Below are positions 31,074-42,228 of a stretch of 64,000 bases of DNA, piece after piece. Both the position numbers and the translations under genes were made by a program. Positions within the stretch are counted from its first letter, which is position 1. Every line of letters begins with the position of its first letter. Under the pieces are notes generated by a model. That model searched no databases. It was not told where the DNA came from and saw only the letters and a program-made list of their open reading frames with translations. The stretch is from Erinaceus europaeus (Eukaryota > Chordata > Mammalia > Eulipotyphla > Erinaceidae): assembly GCF_950295315.1 (NCBI RefSeq), contig NC_080171.1, forward strand, positions 31,984,361-32,048,360, given 5' to 3'.

Positions 31074-31432
31074 ACTCAGCTGTTAAAAGTGATGAAATCA
31101 TCTCCCTTGGCTCATCTTGGATGGCACTTGAAGGAATCATGTTAAGTGAGATCAGCCAAAAGAGAAAGGATGAATACTGGATGACCTCACCTATAGCTGG
31201 ACCTTTAGAAACAAGGGCAGAGAGGGAAAACACAGGGTGAAAACTTGGACTGGGTGAGGTGTATTGCAACAAGGCAAAGGACTGTGGGGGAGGAGGTGCT
31301 GAGAAGAGGTAGAAAGGGTGCATCAGGATGGTGGGGAAGGACCTAACTTGGGGTGGGGGGAGAAATTCTACAAAATGTGCCAGCAACTATGCTGTAAATG
31401 ATTGTCCTTCCCAATAAAATGACTGTGGGAGG
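31074..31432 (+). mobile_element. L1 3' end, older subfamily
   Basis: It runs from the end of ORF2 (TCTTGGATGGCACTTGAAGGAATCATG) through a diverged 3' UTR to TTCCCAATAAAATG. The coding part no longer has an open frame. Confidence 0.8.
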
Positions 31433-31914
31433 ATGTTAACAAACAAGCAAACAAAAATTTTGGCTCCTGAGAGAATGGGAGATTATTGCAAAGAGTCCAG
31501 GGGGTACACAGACATTAAGCATGGTCTATAAACATGGGCAGAGAGAACGTAGGGAGGACCCAGCCTTTCTCTGAGGCTCAGAGCAAAGAAATCTTAAATA
31601 GAAACCCCCAAGGGGGGTAGATAGCAAACACCAGAGCATCTTTAACTTTCTGTGATGAGAAACCAGCCCCAGATCATGTTTATCCAATCTGTTTTGGACC
31701 AAAATTTAAGAAGAAAACAAATGAATGACTCTAAATGTCTGCACTTGTGTTGAAGAGGGTCAGGAACTAAGTGCTTTTCAGCCTGGCACAGTGTATAGAC
31801 CATAGTTCCATGGCATTGGTTTAGATACTCAACACATGCAAAGCACGACAGTTGTGGTTATGCTCTCTTGGTACAGTTTTTGTGGGGGTAAAAAAAACAC
31901 ATACAGCACATGGC
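31433..31914. other. Unassigned intronic DNA
   Basis: No element recognised. Confidence 0.4.
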
Positions 31915-31917
31915 ACA

Positions 31918-32035
31918 TCAGTTCACAGGACCTGGGAGGTGGTTCAGTGATTGTGTACAATGCTTTGCATGCATGAGGCCCTAAGCTTGACCTTCTGCAC
32001 TATGTAGAATGGTGGACTAGTGCTCTGGCTTCTCA
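31918..32035 (+). mobile_element. Diverged SINE
   Basis: GACCTGGGAGGTGGTTCAGTGATTG and CTAGTGCTCTGGCTTCTC have tRNA-SINE layout, closest to SINE-C. Confidence 0.5.
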
Positions 32036-32041
32036 CCTGTA

Positions 32042-32172
32042 ATCATAAAGGGTTGGGCAGGTGGTTTACCTGGTAGAGTATCTATGTGCAAGGATCTGGG
32101 TTTGAGCTCTGGGCAACCACTTGGGAGAACCTTCACTAAGGATGGAGCAGTGCTGGTATGTTTCTTCTTTTT
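32042..32172 (+). mobile_element. SINE-B, partial
   Basis: GGGCAGGTGGTTTACCTGGTAGAG, then GTGCAAGGATCTGGGTTTGAG. It is truncated before the pyrimidine-rich body and directly precedes another SINE-B. Confidence 0.6.
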
Positions 32173-32182
32173 AAGATGGGTG

Positions 32183-32415
32183 AGTTCTGGGGGTTGGTTG
32201 GTGGCACGCCTCGTTGAGTGCACTTGTTCCTATGTGCAAGGACCGTAGTTCAAGCCTCTGGTCCCCACTTGCAGAGGAGAAGCTTCATGAGTGGTGAAGC
32301 AATGCTGCAGGTGTCTCACCTGTTCTGTATCCCTATTTTCTCCCTTCCTTTTTGATTTTTCTCTGTCTTTGTCTAATAATAGATAAATGAATAAGATATG
32401 TTTTTTTTTTTAAAA
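32183..32415 (+). mobile_element. SINE-B
   Basis: It is complete. Flanks AAGATGGGTG (32173-32182) and AAGATGAGTG (32416-32425) form a 10-bp duplication with one mismatch. Confidence 0.86.
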
Positions 32416-32579
32416 AAGATGAGTGGACTTTCTTACGCTGATAAAAGGAACTAAATTCACTATGTTCCAGGTATTGGATTCAGCTGTCATCCAATACTGC
32501 CTGTTACCTTAGTCCCCTGGGTTAAAAACAATTAGAGGGAAAAAAGTGTCATCATTAAGATTTGACTACTCCAGGAAGA

Positions 32580-32730
32580 CTTTTCAGATAGAAAAAACAG
32601 GGACAAGAGATAGAAAGAGACAGCAGCATTGAGACTTCCTTCAGTGCAGTTGGGGGCCAGGCTCTAACCTGCACCATGCCCATGACTAAGCAAAGGCACT
32701 GTCCTAGTGAGCTGTCTTGTGAGCCCCTAG
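32580..32730 (-). mobile_element. SINE-E
   Basis: GAGATAGAAAGAGACAGCAGCATTGAG to TAGTGAGCTGTCTTGTGAGCCCC is the reverse complement of the SINE-E layout seen at 42908. Confidence 0.62.
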
Positions 32731-32815
32731 TACAGACATTTCAAACAAGTTCCATTTCAAGGTTTTGTCTGCTTTGAGCTCCATCAGCCCATTTCTCTTA
32801 GAAAGTAAGTAAAAG

Positions 32816-32928
32816 TGGGGGCAGGGGTAGATAATATAATGGTTATGCAAAGACCTTCACGCCTGAGCCTCCAAAGTCCCAAGTTCAATCCCATACACTA
32901 ACGTAAGTCAGAACTGGTTAAAAAAAAA
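32816..32928 (+). mobile_element. SINE-C, short
   Basis: ATAATATAATGGTTATGC and AAGTTCAATCCC. AAGTAAGTAAAAG (32803-32815) and AAGTAAGCAAAAG (32929-32941) are a 13-bp duplication with one mismatch. Confidence 0.88.
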
Positions 32929-32941
32929 AAGTAAGCAAAAG

Positions 32942-33247
32942 CTCAATGCGCATAAAAGTTGAAATACAAACACGATTCTAGAAAAGTTAAGCCTTCACAG
33001 ACCTTTGCTTTCCATCGTCCCCTTTGTAACCTCAGATCTGTCATCTGAGATTAAGGGTCTGTTTATATTTGACTTTGCCAGTCCCCCTTGCTGTTTTCTT
33101 TAGCTCCTACATAAGTGAGGACATCTAATGTTTCTCTTTCTGTGTCAATATAGTACCTCCCAGACCAGCAGGTGACTTTTTCACTAATTTCCTGCATTCC
33201 TGCCAGTAGTTTCTGTTTAAGTACCGCGAGCACCACTGGAGCTCCAT
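32942..33247. other. Unassigned intronic DNA
   Basis: No element recognised. Confidence 0.4.
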
Positions 33248-33260
33248 GCTGGTAGTTTCT

Positions 33261-33437
33261 TTTCTTTTTTTTTTTTTTAATTATTTATTTAAGAAAGGAG
33301 ACATAAACAAAACCATAGGATAAGAGGGGTATAGCTCCACACAATTCCCACAACCCTATCTCCATATCCCATCTCCTCCCCCGATAGCTTTCCCATTCTC
33401 TGTCTCTCTGGGAGTATGGATCCAGGGTCATTGTGGG
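33261..33437 (-). mobile_element. L1-B 3' end, short
   Basis: Poly(T) followed by ~150 bp of the L1-B terminus. A perfect 13-bp duplication GCTGGTAGTTTCT lies at 33248-33260 and 33438-33450, so L1-B ends transpose as separate 5'-truncated units. Confidence 0.93.
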
Positions 33438-33539
33438 GCTGGTAGTTTCTAATGGAAAGTTCATCATGCGACATAGACCAAACTGGTCTTCTAAATTTAT
33501 TCTTGGTGATTTGAAAGAATGGCTTATTTACTGACTTAT

Positions 33540-33748
33540 TTTTTATTTTTTCACCAGGACTATTCCTGGGGCTCAGTGCTTGCACAGGATGGGCAGTGGA
33601 GAGAGACAGAGAGGGGGAGTGACACCCGTAGCACTGCTCCACTTCTTGTGAAGCTTCCTCCTGTAGGTGGGGACTGGGATTTTGAACCTGAGTCCTTGTA
33701 TATTGTAACATGTGTACTTTACCAGGTGAGTCACCACCAGGTCCCTGG
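33540..33748 (-). mobile_element. SINE-B-long with internal deletion
   Basis: CACCAGGACTATTCCTGGGGC, then GAGAGAGACAGAGAGGGGGAG, ending with the head CACCACCAGGTCCC. The stretch between the extra domain and the body is shortened. Confidence 0.78.
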
Positions 33749-34249
33749 ATGACTCATTTAATGTCTCTTATCTCTCCACTTATTTTTATAAGTCACCGCC
33801 AATCTGTAAGACATTCCATGGGTCTTTCCGCAGCTTTGATTGAAGTAGGTATTTTTACATTATTGTCTGTCTGGAAAAGGGCTTGGAAGTGCCTTTGCTG
33901 TTCACAAGGTTTTGCTATAATGGCATTTGGCTCAGTCAGATCTGACTAAAATACGTGGATTGCTCAGAGTCCTAGAAGGAAAAAAAAAATCTAACCAGCT
34001 TGGAAATTAGGTAGTCCAGCCAACTCCTTGTACTGATATGGAGATAGTTGGGGTGTATGTGTGTGTGGGGGGGCTGTCTTTGGATCCCAGCCCCTCACAG
34101 AGCCTTTCTGTGCTGTTTGATGGGTGTGATTCAGTGGTCTTGAGGCAGAGGCAGCAGACTTCCCACCATTCCTAGTGGGTGTCAGGAGGTTCTGTCTAAT
34201 GCCTTTCACTGCATTTCCACACCACCTGGCTTTTGCCTTATGGCAAAGT
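33749..34249. other. Unassigned intronic DNA
   Basis: No element recognised. Confidence 0.4.
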
Positions 34250-34405
34250 CACAGTGAACTGGATTCTTCAGCCTGCAGTCCGGTGCTCTGGATCAAGCCC
34301 CATCTTACCCTGTGTAAGTTGGGTGTCTTTGAGCAAACTGCCAAGCCTCTCTGTGCCTTAGCCTCCTCAGATACAAAAGTCATAGGATCAGAGTGAGGAT
34401 ATTCA
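34250..34405 (+). mobile_element. MIR
   Basis: GTTGGGTGTCTTTGAGCAAACTGCCAAGCC followed by TCTGTGCCTTAGCCTCCTCAGATAC is the MIR core order. Confidence 0.75.
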
Positions 34406-34425
34406 TGGAGAAGTCCAAGTAAACA

Positions 34426-34635
34426 GGGGTGGGCAGTGGTGCATTGGGTTGAATGCATACATTACCATGTGCAAAGATCCATGTTCAAGCCCCCAGCCTC
34501 CAACTATCGGGGTGGGGGAAGCTTTACAAGCTATGATGCAATGCTACAGGTTTCTTACTTTCTCTCTTCCCCATCCCTCTCAATTTCTCTCTAGCCAACT
34601 TAAATTAAGTTAAATTAAAAAAAAGAAAAGAAAAT
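34426..34635 (+). mobile_element. SINE-B
   Basis: GGGTGGGCAGTGGTGCATTGGG head, CCATGTTCAAGCCCCC box B region, and a tail of TTAAATTAAGTTAAATTAAAA. Confidence 0.85.
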
Positions 34636-35286
<651 letters not shown>

Positions 35287-35444
35287 TAGGAGGGCCTGGC
35301 TCTGTCCCCAAGGGACTTGGCAAGAGAAGAGAAAGTGTTCTGGGGCCTTTCCAGAAAGCTGCCCCCATTGAAGAGAGAATATTCCTGTGTTCTCACAACA
35401 CAGAGTTTGCCAAAGCACCTCAGACAGTGGTTACTTAATAGCCC

Positions 35445-35534
35445 ATGATAGGGCCAGTGAAATAGTTCACTTGGATAGTGACCCAGGTTCAAGCTTGGTC
35501 CCCACTGTATTGAAGAAAGCTTTTTTTTTTTTTT

Positions 35535-35574
<40 letters not shown>

Positions 35575-35610
35575 ATCCACCTTTCTGTCTCTATCTGAAA
35601 CAAGAACAAG
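35445..35610 (+). mobile_element. SINE-E with expanded (TC)n
   Basis: GGGCCAGTGAAATAGTTCACTTGG head, box B-like GGTTCAAGC, then a T run and (TC)n at 35538-35571. Confidence 0.8.
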
Positions 35611-35764
35611 ACCAAACACTTATAGCAAAAACCTTACCTCTCTACTTCTTTATAGAAGGTCATTAGTCAAACAGATGGAACTGAAGGTGGTTATGCTTAT
35701 TTTTACATTCATTTGTGTAATATAAAGAATTGAAACACATGAACTTGCAGAAATAAGAAAAAGG

Positions 35765-35995
35765 ATGTGCTCAGGCAGTGGCACACCTGGTTAAGTGCAC
35801 ATATTACAGTGCACAAGGACTGAGGTTCAAGTTCCTGGTCCCCACCTGTGGTGGGGGGGATAAATTCATATGTGGTGAACTAGGGCTACAGGTGTCTCTC
35901 TGTCTCTTTCCCTCTATCTTCCCTACCCTTCTAAAAATTTCTATCTCTATCCAATAATAAATTTAAAAAAGTAAATAAAAATAAAATATTTAAAA
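35765..35995 (+). mobile_element. SINE-B
   Basis: GCTCAGGCAGTGGCACACCTGG to an A-rich tail. AAGAAAAAGG at 35755-35764 and 35996-36005 flanks it. Confidence 0.86.
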
Positions 35996-36079
35996 AAGAA
36001 AAAGGGAAAAAGTATCCAAATTCTTTCTTTTTTATTTGTTTGTGCCCCCCCTTTTTTTCCCAGATTATTTCTGAGGTTT

Positions 36080-36205
36080 TGTGAGAACTATGGTGGTTAT
36101 CACTGGCAAGGTGGGGATACAGAACTTTGGTGATGGGTGCCTTGTGGAACTATGTACTATAACCCTACAGTATTAGAACCCTCAAGAAATCATATTACCT
36201 ATTAT
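36080..36205 (+). mobile_element. L1-C-like 3' end
   Basis: ACTATGGTGGTTATCACTGGC, then GATACAGAACTTTGGTGATGGG and ATAACCCTACAGTATT. It is an old copy of the 17045 element. Confidence 0.55.
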
Positions 36206-36335
36206 TACAAAAACCAGGAGTTTTACTCAGCCTTTAGTTTTCCTCAGAACATTGCAGCACAGAGAGGGTTAGTCACTAGCCCAAGGCCAAACAGCTAGGT
36301 GGGAGAGAATACAATTCAAAACCACATTCTTGCCA
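36206..36335 (-). mobile_element. MIR
   Basis: CAGAGAGGGTTAGTCACTAGCCCAAGGCCAAACAGCTAGGTGGGAGAG is the reverse complement of the MIR core. Confidence 0.78.
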
Positions 36336-36384
36336 TTCCATCTCCCAAATGAAAATAAGAGACATAGATAGCCCAAGCCAGAGA

Positions 36385-36490
36385 GATCTGTCAACTTTTT
36401 CTGGAAGGGGCAAGATGGAAAACATTTTTCAGCTTTGCGACCCATATCATCTTTATCATTAAGTTCTGCAGTTCTGCTTTGCTAGTGGAA
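36385..36490 (+). mobile_element. MER5-like DNA transposon remnant
   Basis: TGGAAGGGGCAAGATGGAAAACATTTTTCAGCTTTGCGACCCATATCATC resembles the hAT-Charlie MER5 consensus (AAGGGCCAGATAGTAAATATTTTAGGC). No terminal inverted repeats remain. Confidence 0.55.
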
Positions 36491-36556
36491 AGAGTTCTAG
36501 AAAATTTTAGGGGATGGGCCTGTGTTCCAGTCAAAAGATTTTTTTGCAAAAAAAAG

Positions 36557-36685
36557 GTGAGTGGGGGGGTAGATAGCATAATGCTTATCCAAAGAGACTC
36601 TCATGTCTAAGGATCCAAGTCCCAGGTTCAAGCCACCACACCACCATAAGCACAGCTGAGCAGTGCTGTGGTTAAAAGAAATAGT
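36557..36685 (+). mobile_element. SINE-C
   Basis: TAGATAGCATAATGCTTATCC and CCCAGGTTCAAGCC, then GCTGAGCAGTGCTGTGG and a short A-rich tail. Confidence 0.85.
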
Positions 36686-36689
36686 AATA

Positions 36690-36990
36690 GGTGACTGGTG
36701 ACAGTGAAGTAGAGGGGACCCGTGTTTTCCTCCTTCTGAGTAGCAGCAAAGTTACATCAAAACATAGAAAACCCCAAATAGAAATGGGCCAGAATCTCAA
36801 GTAAGCTTTCACAGGAAGGGATAAAAAATCAGTATCCAGGTAGCAGAAAAACAGAGAGATGCCTTTTCCCAAGTAAAAAGTCTCTCTGTACTGCAAAATT
36901 GTGATCAGGAAGAGATCGCTATGATAAGGAACTTTAATCTGGTGAACATTGGGAGGCGGACTGTAGCCAGCTCCTAGCACCCCAACCCAA
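36690..36990. other. Unassigned intronic DNA
   Basis: No element recognised in about 300 bp. Confidence 0.4.
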
Positions 36991-37001
36991 TTACAATATA
37001 T

Positions 37002-37155
37002 ATATATTTTTATTTTCTTAAGATTTTATTTATGAGAAAGATAGGAGGAGAGAGAAAGAACCGGACATCACTCTGGCACATGTACTGATGGGGATTGAAC
37101 TTGAGACCTTAAGCTTGAGAGTCCAAGGCTTTATCACTGCGCCACCTCCCGGATC
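37002..37155 (-). mobile_element. SINE-D
   Basis: It runs from AAGATTTTATTTATGAG to CTGCGCCACCTCCCGGATC. ACAATATAT flanks it at 36993-37001 and 37156-37164. Confidence 0.87.
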
Positions 37156-37206
37156 ACAATATATGTATTTTTGAAACGACGACTTTCCTTTCATGACACT
37201 GCATTC

Positions 37207-37488
37207 TTCTTTTAAAAAAATATTTATTTATTTATTCCCCTTTGTTGCCCTTGTTTTTTGATTGTTGTAGTTATTATTATTGTTGTTATTGATGTCATTG
37301 TTGTTGGATAAGACAGAGAGAAATGGAGAGAGGAGGGGAAGACAGAGAGGCGGAGAGAAAGAGAGACACCTGCAGACCTGCTTTACCACTTGTGAAGTGA
37401 CCTTCCTGCAGGTGGGGAGCCGGGGGCTCGAACTGGGGTCCTTATGCTTGGCACTACCTGTGCTTAACCCACTGTGCTACTGCCTGAC
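37207..37488 (-). mobile_element. SINE-A
   Basis: Complete body with a shortened head (CTTATGCTTGGCACTACC, lacking part of the region between the boxes). Confidence 0.89.
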
Positions 37489-37505
37489 AATGGCAGATAG
37501 GAAAA

Positions 37506-38154
37506 TAAAAGCTCACAGGAGTGGTCTTTATTTGCATTTCTCTGGTAATCAGTAACTGAGCATTTTTTTTTTTTCATATGCCTGTTGGCCCTTTGAATCT
37601 CTTCTTTCCTGAATATTCTGGCCATAGCCTCTCCCTGCCTTTTTTTTTTTGTTGTTGTTGCTAAGTTTGGCGAGCTCTTTGTCTATTTTTGTTTATTAGC
37701 CTTTTGTCTTATGTATAAAATGATCTTCTCCCATTCTGTAAGAAGTCTCTCTATCTAGGTGGTAGTTTCTTTTGCTGTGCAGTAGCTTGTCAATTTGATA
37801 TAGTCCCATTGATTTATTGTTGTTTTTGTTTTCTTTGTGAATGGATCTGAGTCACTGAAGAAAACACTCCTGCCAATCTCACTCATGGGCAGAACTTAAG
37901 AAACAAGAGCAGAAAGAGGAAACACAAAATAAAACTTGGACTGGTTTTGTGTATTGCATCAAAGCAAAGGACTCTGGGGAAGGAGGCAAGAGAGGGATGG
38001 TGGAGGGGAGGGGCTTTCAGGTCCTGGTACATGATTGTGAACCTAAACTGGGGGTGAGAGTCTTTTGCAGACACCTGTCTTGGTGAGATGAGATTGCACC
38101 CATGTGCCAACAACTGGACTGTAAACTATTAACTTCCCAATAAAAGTTAAAAAA
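37506..38154 (+). mobile_element. 5'-inverted (twin-primed) L1
   Basis: 37510-37862 is reverse-strand ORF2 sequence equivalent to about 4235 down to 3870 of the intact L1. 37863-38154 is forward-strand 3' UTR ending CCCAATAAAAG. The 11-bp duplication AGATAGGAAAA flanks the whole unit (37495-37505 and 38155-38165), proving a single insertion. Confidence 0.92.
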
Positions 38155-38199
38155 AGATAGGAAAAAAAATTAAAAATTATAAACTTGATGGGAGTCCAG

Positions 38200-38515
38200 G
38201 CAGCTGCCTTCCTGACAACCACAAGTGTGCAGCTGTTGAGAAAAAGCCAGGGGCTTGAACCTGGTTCCTTGTGCACTGTAATGAGTGTGCTTCAGCAGGT
38301 GAACCACTGGCTGACATACCTCTCTCTCTCTGCCCCTCCCTCCCAGTCCTTGTCCCTATCCCTATCTTTAGCTTTCTATTTCTCCTCTCAATTTCTCTCT
38401 GTCATACTGAATACAAGAAAAAAAAAGTGGCTACCAGGAACACTGGATTCATTTGGTAATTGCAGTTACCAAGCCTCAGAGATAATCCTGGTGGTATGGA
38501 AAAAGAAAAAAAAAA
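38200..38515. mobile_element. Rearranged SINE-B: head and tail in opposite orientations
   Basis: 38225-38320 is reverse-strand head (GGGGCTTGAACCTGGTTCC, GTGAACCACTGGCTGAC). 38321-38515 is forward-strand body plus extra domain (CTCAATTTCTCTCTGTC, CTGGATTCATTTGGT). Confidence 0.68.
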
Positions 38516-38958
38516 GTTGAGGGGTGTCTTACAGGCACAATGTTTTGTTGATATAGGAATTACAAGCAGAGATTAATGGACTGTTATTATTATTATTTAC
38601 CAGCTTGTGTACTTTTTCCTCAGTGGAAAATAAAATTGATTATTTGAATAGAAAGCTAATTAGCAGGAAAAAAATAGATCAAGTTATTTAGAAAAACTGA
38701 AGTGGAACTTACTTCTGCTGTGGGAGTTTTGGTGGTGTGCCTACAATTGTTCACAACTTGATTTGTGGCAAACCATTGTGGAATATTAAATATTTAGCAC
38801 TATTACATTTGGAGCACCATATGTTTGTCAAGTTGTCTCATGCCCCATATGCTCTGAGAATGATGAGGGCTGACTCAGTAAATGATGACAGTCGCTTGCT
38901 ATTTTAATAATAAGGAGCCAGAATTCCCTCTAGTTTTACATTTTGAATACTGGTTTGT
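38516..38958. other. Unassigned intronic DNA
   Basis: No element recognised. Confidence 0.4.
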
Positions 38959-38973
38959 AAAAATCCTCTTCTC

Positions 38974-39082
38974 TAGTGGGGGTTGTATTGTTATATGGGA
39001 AACTGGGGAATGTTATGCATGTACAAACCATTGTACTTACTGTTGAATGTAAAACATTAATTCCCCAATAAAAAAAATAGAA
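38974..39082 (+). mobile_element. L1-A 3' end, 109 bp
   Basis: Only the last ~95 bp of L1-A plus a short tail are present. A perfect 15-bp duplication AAAAATCCTCTTCTC (38959-38973 and 39083-39097) shows a recent, extremely 5'-truncated insertion. Confidence 0.95.
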
Positions 39083-39159
39083 AAAAATCCTCTTCTCATC
39101 TGGAGAACATGGATAACCATAGCTGCCTAAGATTAAGAGATAGCTGGGTGTTATTCCTT

Positions 39160-39262
39160 TCATTTTACTGGTAGGGGAACCTAGGACATTATGTGTAGAA
39201 GTCTTGAATGAAATAACTCCAGAAGTAAATGGTAGTACTTGGCTTAAGTCTAGATGTTTGCA
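39160..39262 (-). mobile_element. MIR-like
   Basis: CATTTTACTGGTAGGGGAACC then GTAAATGGTAGTACTTGG follow the reverse MIR core loosely. Confidence 0.45.
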
Positions 39263-39299
39263 TTTCCTTTCTTTAAAGATTTGTTTCATTCCCTATTTT

Positions 39300-39510
39300 A
39301 TTTTGTTATTTTTTCTCTATTGAGGGGATTAATGGTTTACAGTCAACAGTAAAATACAGTAGTTGGTATGTATTTCTCAGTTTTCCATATAACACTCTAA
39401 TCTCCCACCTAGGTCCTCCTCTGCCATCCATCATGTTCCAGGATCTGAACACTCCCCTATTGCCTTCTGCACTAGAGTCCTTAATTTTGGTGCAATATGT
39501 TTTATTTCTT
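39300..39510 (-). mobile_element. L1-A-like 3' UTR, older
   Basis: TATTGAGGGGATTAATGGTTTACAGTC at the 3' side to TTTTGGTGCAATATG. It lacks a G-quadruplex tract. Confidence 0.82.
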
Positions 39511-39514
39511 TTTA

Positions 39515-39717
39515 GAAATATTTTGAGTTTTATTGGATAGAGACAGATCAAGAAGGAAAGGGAAGACAGAGAGGGAGAGAGAAACAAGAGACAGCTGTAG
39601 CACTGCTTCACTATTCTTGAAATTTCCCCCTTACAGGTGGGGACCAGGAGCTTAAAACCTGAGTCCTAGTGGATTTTAACATGTGTATTCTAATGGGTGT
39701 GCCACCACTGGGTCCTG
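39515..39717 (-). mobile_element. SINE-B
   Basis: TTTATTGGATAGAGACAGATC to the head GTGTGCCACCACTGGGTCC. Confidence 0.84.
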
Positions 39718-39773
39718 AGATTTATTTTATTTCATATGTGATCGTACACTTCAATATAGATAGACAGATGATT

Positions 39774-39819
<46 letters not shown>

Positions 39820-39930
39820 CAGACAGATAAAGAAGCCAGAACATCACATCACTCTGGGACATTCAGGACATTCCTAGGATGGAACCAAGAGCCTCAGACA
39901 TGCAAATTACATTCTCCCAGTTGAGCTATT
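39718..39930 (-). mobile_element. SINE-C/D with (GATA)n
   Basis: ATCACTCTGGGACATTC and GGATGGAACCAAGAGCCTCAGAC belong to the SINE. A (GATA)n array at 39766-39830 has expanded within its body. Confidence 0.65.
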
Positions 39931-40284
39931 TCTTTGGTATTATATTTCCCCATATATCTAACATGTCCTTTCTACCACTTCTACTTAGGTTAAACACCTA
40001 AACGGTAGTTTCATTTTGGAGAGAGAGTTTTCAAATGATGACTAGGATGTCATTATTCTCATTCTGTGTCTTTGTTTGAGATGCCCATTATCTTGCATCT
40101 TTCTTCTGTGCCCCCTCCTCTCCAACCCTCCTCTCTCATTTTCCTCTTCCCAGACATGCTTAGGGAAGTCACCTCAGGGCCTTAGAATGGAGACAGTCCA
40201 GCCAAAGGAGGGAATGTACAGTGTATAGACCTTGGGCATAGGCGGTTGGTCTAAAGTCTGCTTCTCCCAGCAGCCATTTTTTTT
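39931..40284. other. Unassigned intronic DNA
   Basis: No element recognised. Confidence 0.4.
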
Positions 40285-40493
40285 TCTTTTATTTCCTCTA
40301 GCTAGAAGGTGAGAAACAGGAAGAGAGAAAATGAGTGATATTACCGTACCACTTCACTGTCCATAAAGCTTCTCCCCCCCCCCCCTGCAGGAGTTCCCAT
40401 GCTGGGGCCTGGGTTTCAAAACCAGATCTTCTTACATAGCAACCTGCATGTGGTAGAGTGCTACCAGGTGAGTTACCTACTGATGACCTGGAC
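40285..40493 (-). mobile_element. SINE-B, diverged
   Basis: CCACTTCACTGTCCATAAAGCTTC, a C run (40376-40385), and the head remnant GTTACCTACTGATGACCTGG. Confidence 0.7.
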
Positions 40494-40592
40494 CCAGTGC
40501 TTTTCATGTTAACCTCCCTATTTTTAAGTGTCTGTTGAACACATTTTACATCAGTGTCACTGACTTCTAACTTAAGTACTTTAAGTTATTTT

Positions 40593-40634
40593 TAATTTTT
40601 TATAATGTTTTATTTTAATGAGAGATACAGACAG

Positions 40635-40693
<59 letters not shown>

Positions 40694-40856
40694 CTGAGAG
40701 GATGGGGAAGATAGAGAAGGAAAGAGACAGACACCTGCAGCATTGCTTCACACCTTGTGAAACTCCCCCCACCCCTGCAAGTGGGGAGTAAGAGCTTGCA
40801 CCAGGGTCTTTGCACATAATCTGTGCACTCAACCAAGTGAGCCAGCACCTGGCCCT
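40593..40856 (-). mobile_element. SINE-B with internal (AC)n
   Basis: About 27 AC units (40636-40689) sit between the tail and the body (AGAAACTGAGAGGATGGGG). The head ends GAGCCAGCACCTGGCCC. Confidence 0.85.
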
Positions 40857-41119
40857 AACACTTTTGTTTTTCAGTTGAGGTAAGCATGGTTTACCAGACT
40901 GTTTATGCTTCATCATTTTCACATCTCTTCAAAACTGTGTGTCACCACATCTGACCCACTGCCAAAGTGCCAGTCTCTTGTCATAGACCACTGGACTCTC
41001 TGCCCTTGGCTTGTCCCTTTGATCATATCAGTCCCCTTGCTTTGTTCTGACTCACATTCAGAGACCATGAGTGCACTGGAATCTACATATCTGAGGCAGC
41101 TCCTTTTTTATTTTAAGTT

Positions 41120-42140
41120 TTAAATTTGTCATCAATAGTATGTTATGTGACTGTAAGATTACACCACACCACACTCACCACTAAAGTTCTGTGTCCTATT
41201 CATCCCATCTCCCAGAGATAACCACTATAAGTTCTCAGAAGTCTTAGAAGCAGTTTGCTTGCTGCTGTTTTTCCATCCCATATTTCTGTGTGCCTGATCT
41301 TTAGATTCCACATGAGTGAAACCATCTGATAACTGGTTGTCTTTCATCTTCTTACTTATTTTGCTAAGCATCATCACCTCCAGTTCCACCCATTTTTATC
41401 CCAAAGGCCACAATGACATCCTTTTGGATTGCAGAGTAGTATTCCATGGAATATATACCACCCCTTACCTTCTTTTTAATTTAATTTAATTTATTTATTT
41501 TTATATTACAGTGTTACATGTCAACAGGGGTTTAAACCCACACCATTCCTACCACCAGAGTTCTGAATCTTCAGTCTCCCCACTTCAATCCACCACAGTT
41601 CCCTTAAGGTTGTAGACATGGGCCAACCATCATCATTTATTCATAATTGCCCCCCCTTTTTTCTGATTTAATCCTCTCTTCCCCTCCAAGTCACTCATGA
41701 CAACGTAACTACCTCCATATGTCCCTCTCCTTTTCCTTCTCTCTCTCTGAGTGCTGATGGAGCTGGAGTGCAGAGCCCTCTTATCCTCATCCTATCACTT
41801 CTCCCCCACTGGGAGTATGGATCAAGGTTGCTTTTGGGAAGCAGAAGGTAGGAGTTCTGGCTTCTGTAGCTGCTTCTCCGCTGAACAATCCCATACTTTC
41901 TTTAGCCAGTATTTGATGGTGGGCATTTAGGCTGCTTCCACTCTTTGGCTATTGTGAATAATGTAGCTATGAACAGAGGGGTGCATATATCCCTTTGAGC
42001 TAGTGTTTCAGTGTCCATTTAATAAATACTTAAGAGTGGATCATAACGTAATTCTATTGATAATTGCTTAATGTCTATCCATACACTCTTCCAGAAGGGC
42101 TGCACCAGTTTGCATTCCCACCAGCAATGTAGCAGAGTTT
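41120..42140 (-). mobile_element. Old L1 3' region interrupted by L1-C
   Basis: 41120-41465 carries CATCACCTCCAGTTCCACCC and GTAGTATTCCATGGAATATATAC. 41890-42140 continues it (GCTGCTTCCACTCTTTGGC, TTGCATTCCCACCAGCAATG). Both are the reverse complement of the ORF2 3' end. The intervening 41466-41890 is a separate insertion. Confidence 0.8.
41466..41890 (-). mobile_element. L1-C 3' end inserted in older L1
   Basis: T-rich start, ACCACCAGAGTTCTGAATC, and CCCCCACTGGGAGTATGGATC, ending TGTAGCTGCTTCTCCGCTG. Confidence 0.78.
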
Positions 42141-42228
42141 CTGAGGCAGTTCCTCCCTTATGCTGGGCATCTGTATCTTGTAGCCATGAGATGCCACAGA
42201 GCTTATATGCCATATATATATATATATA

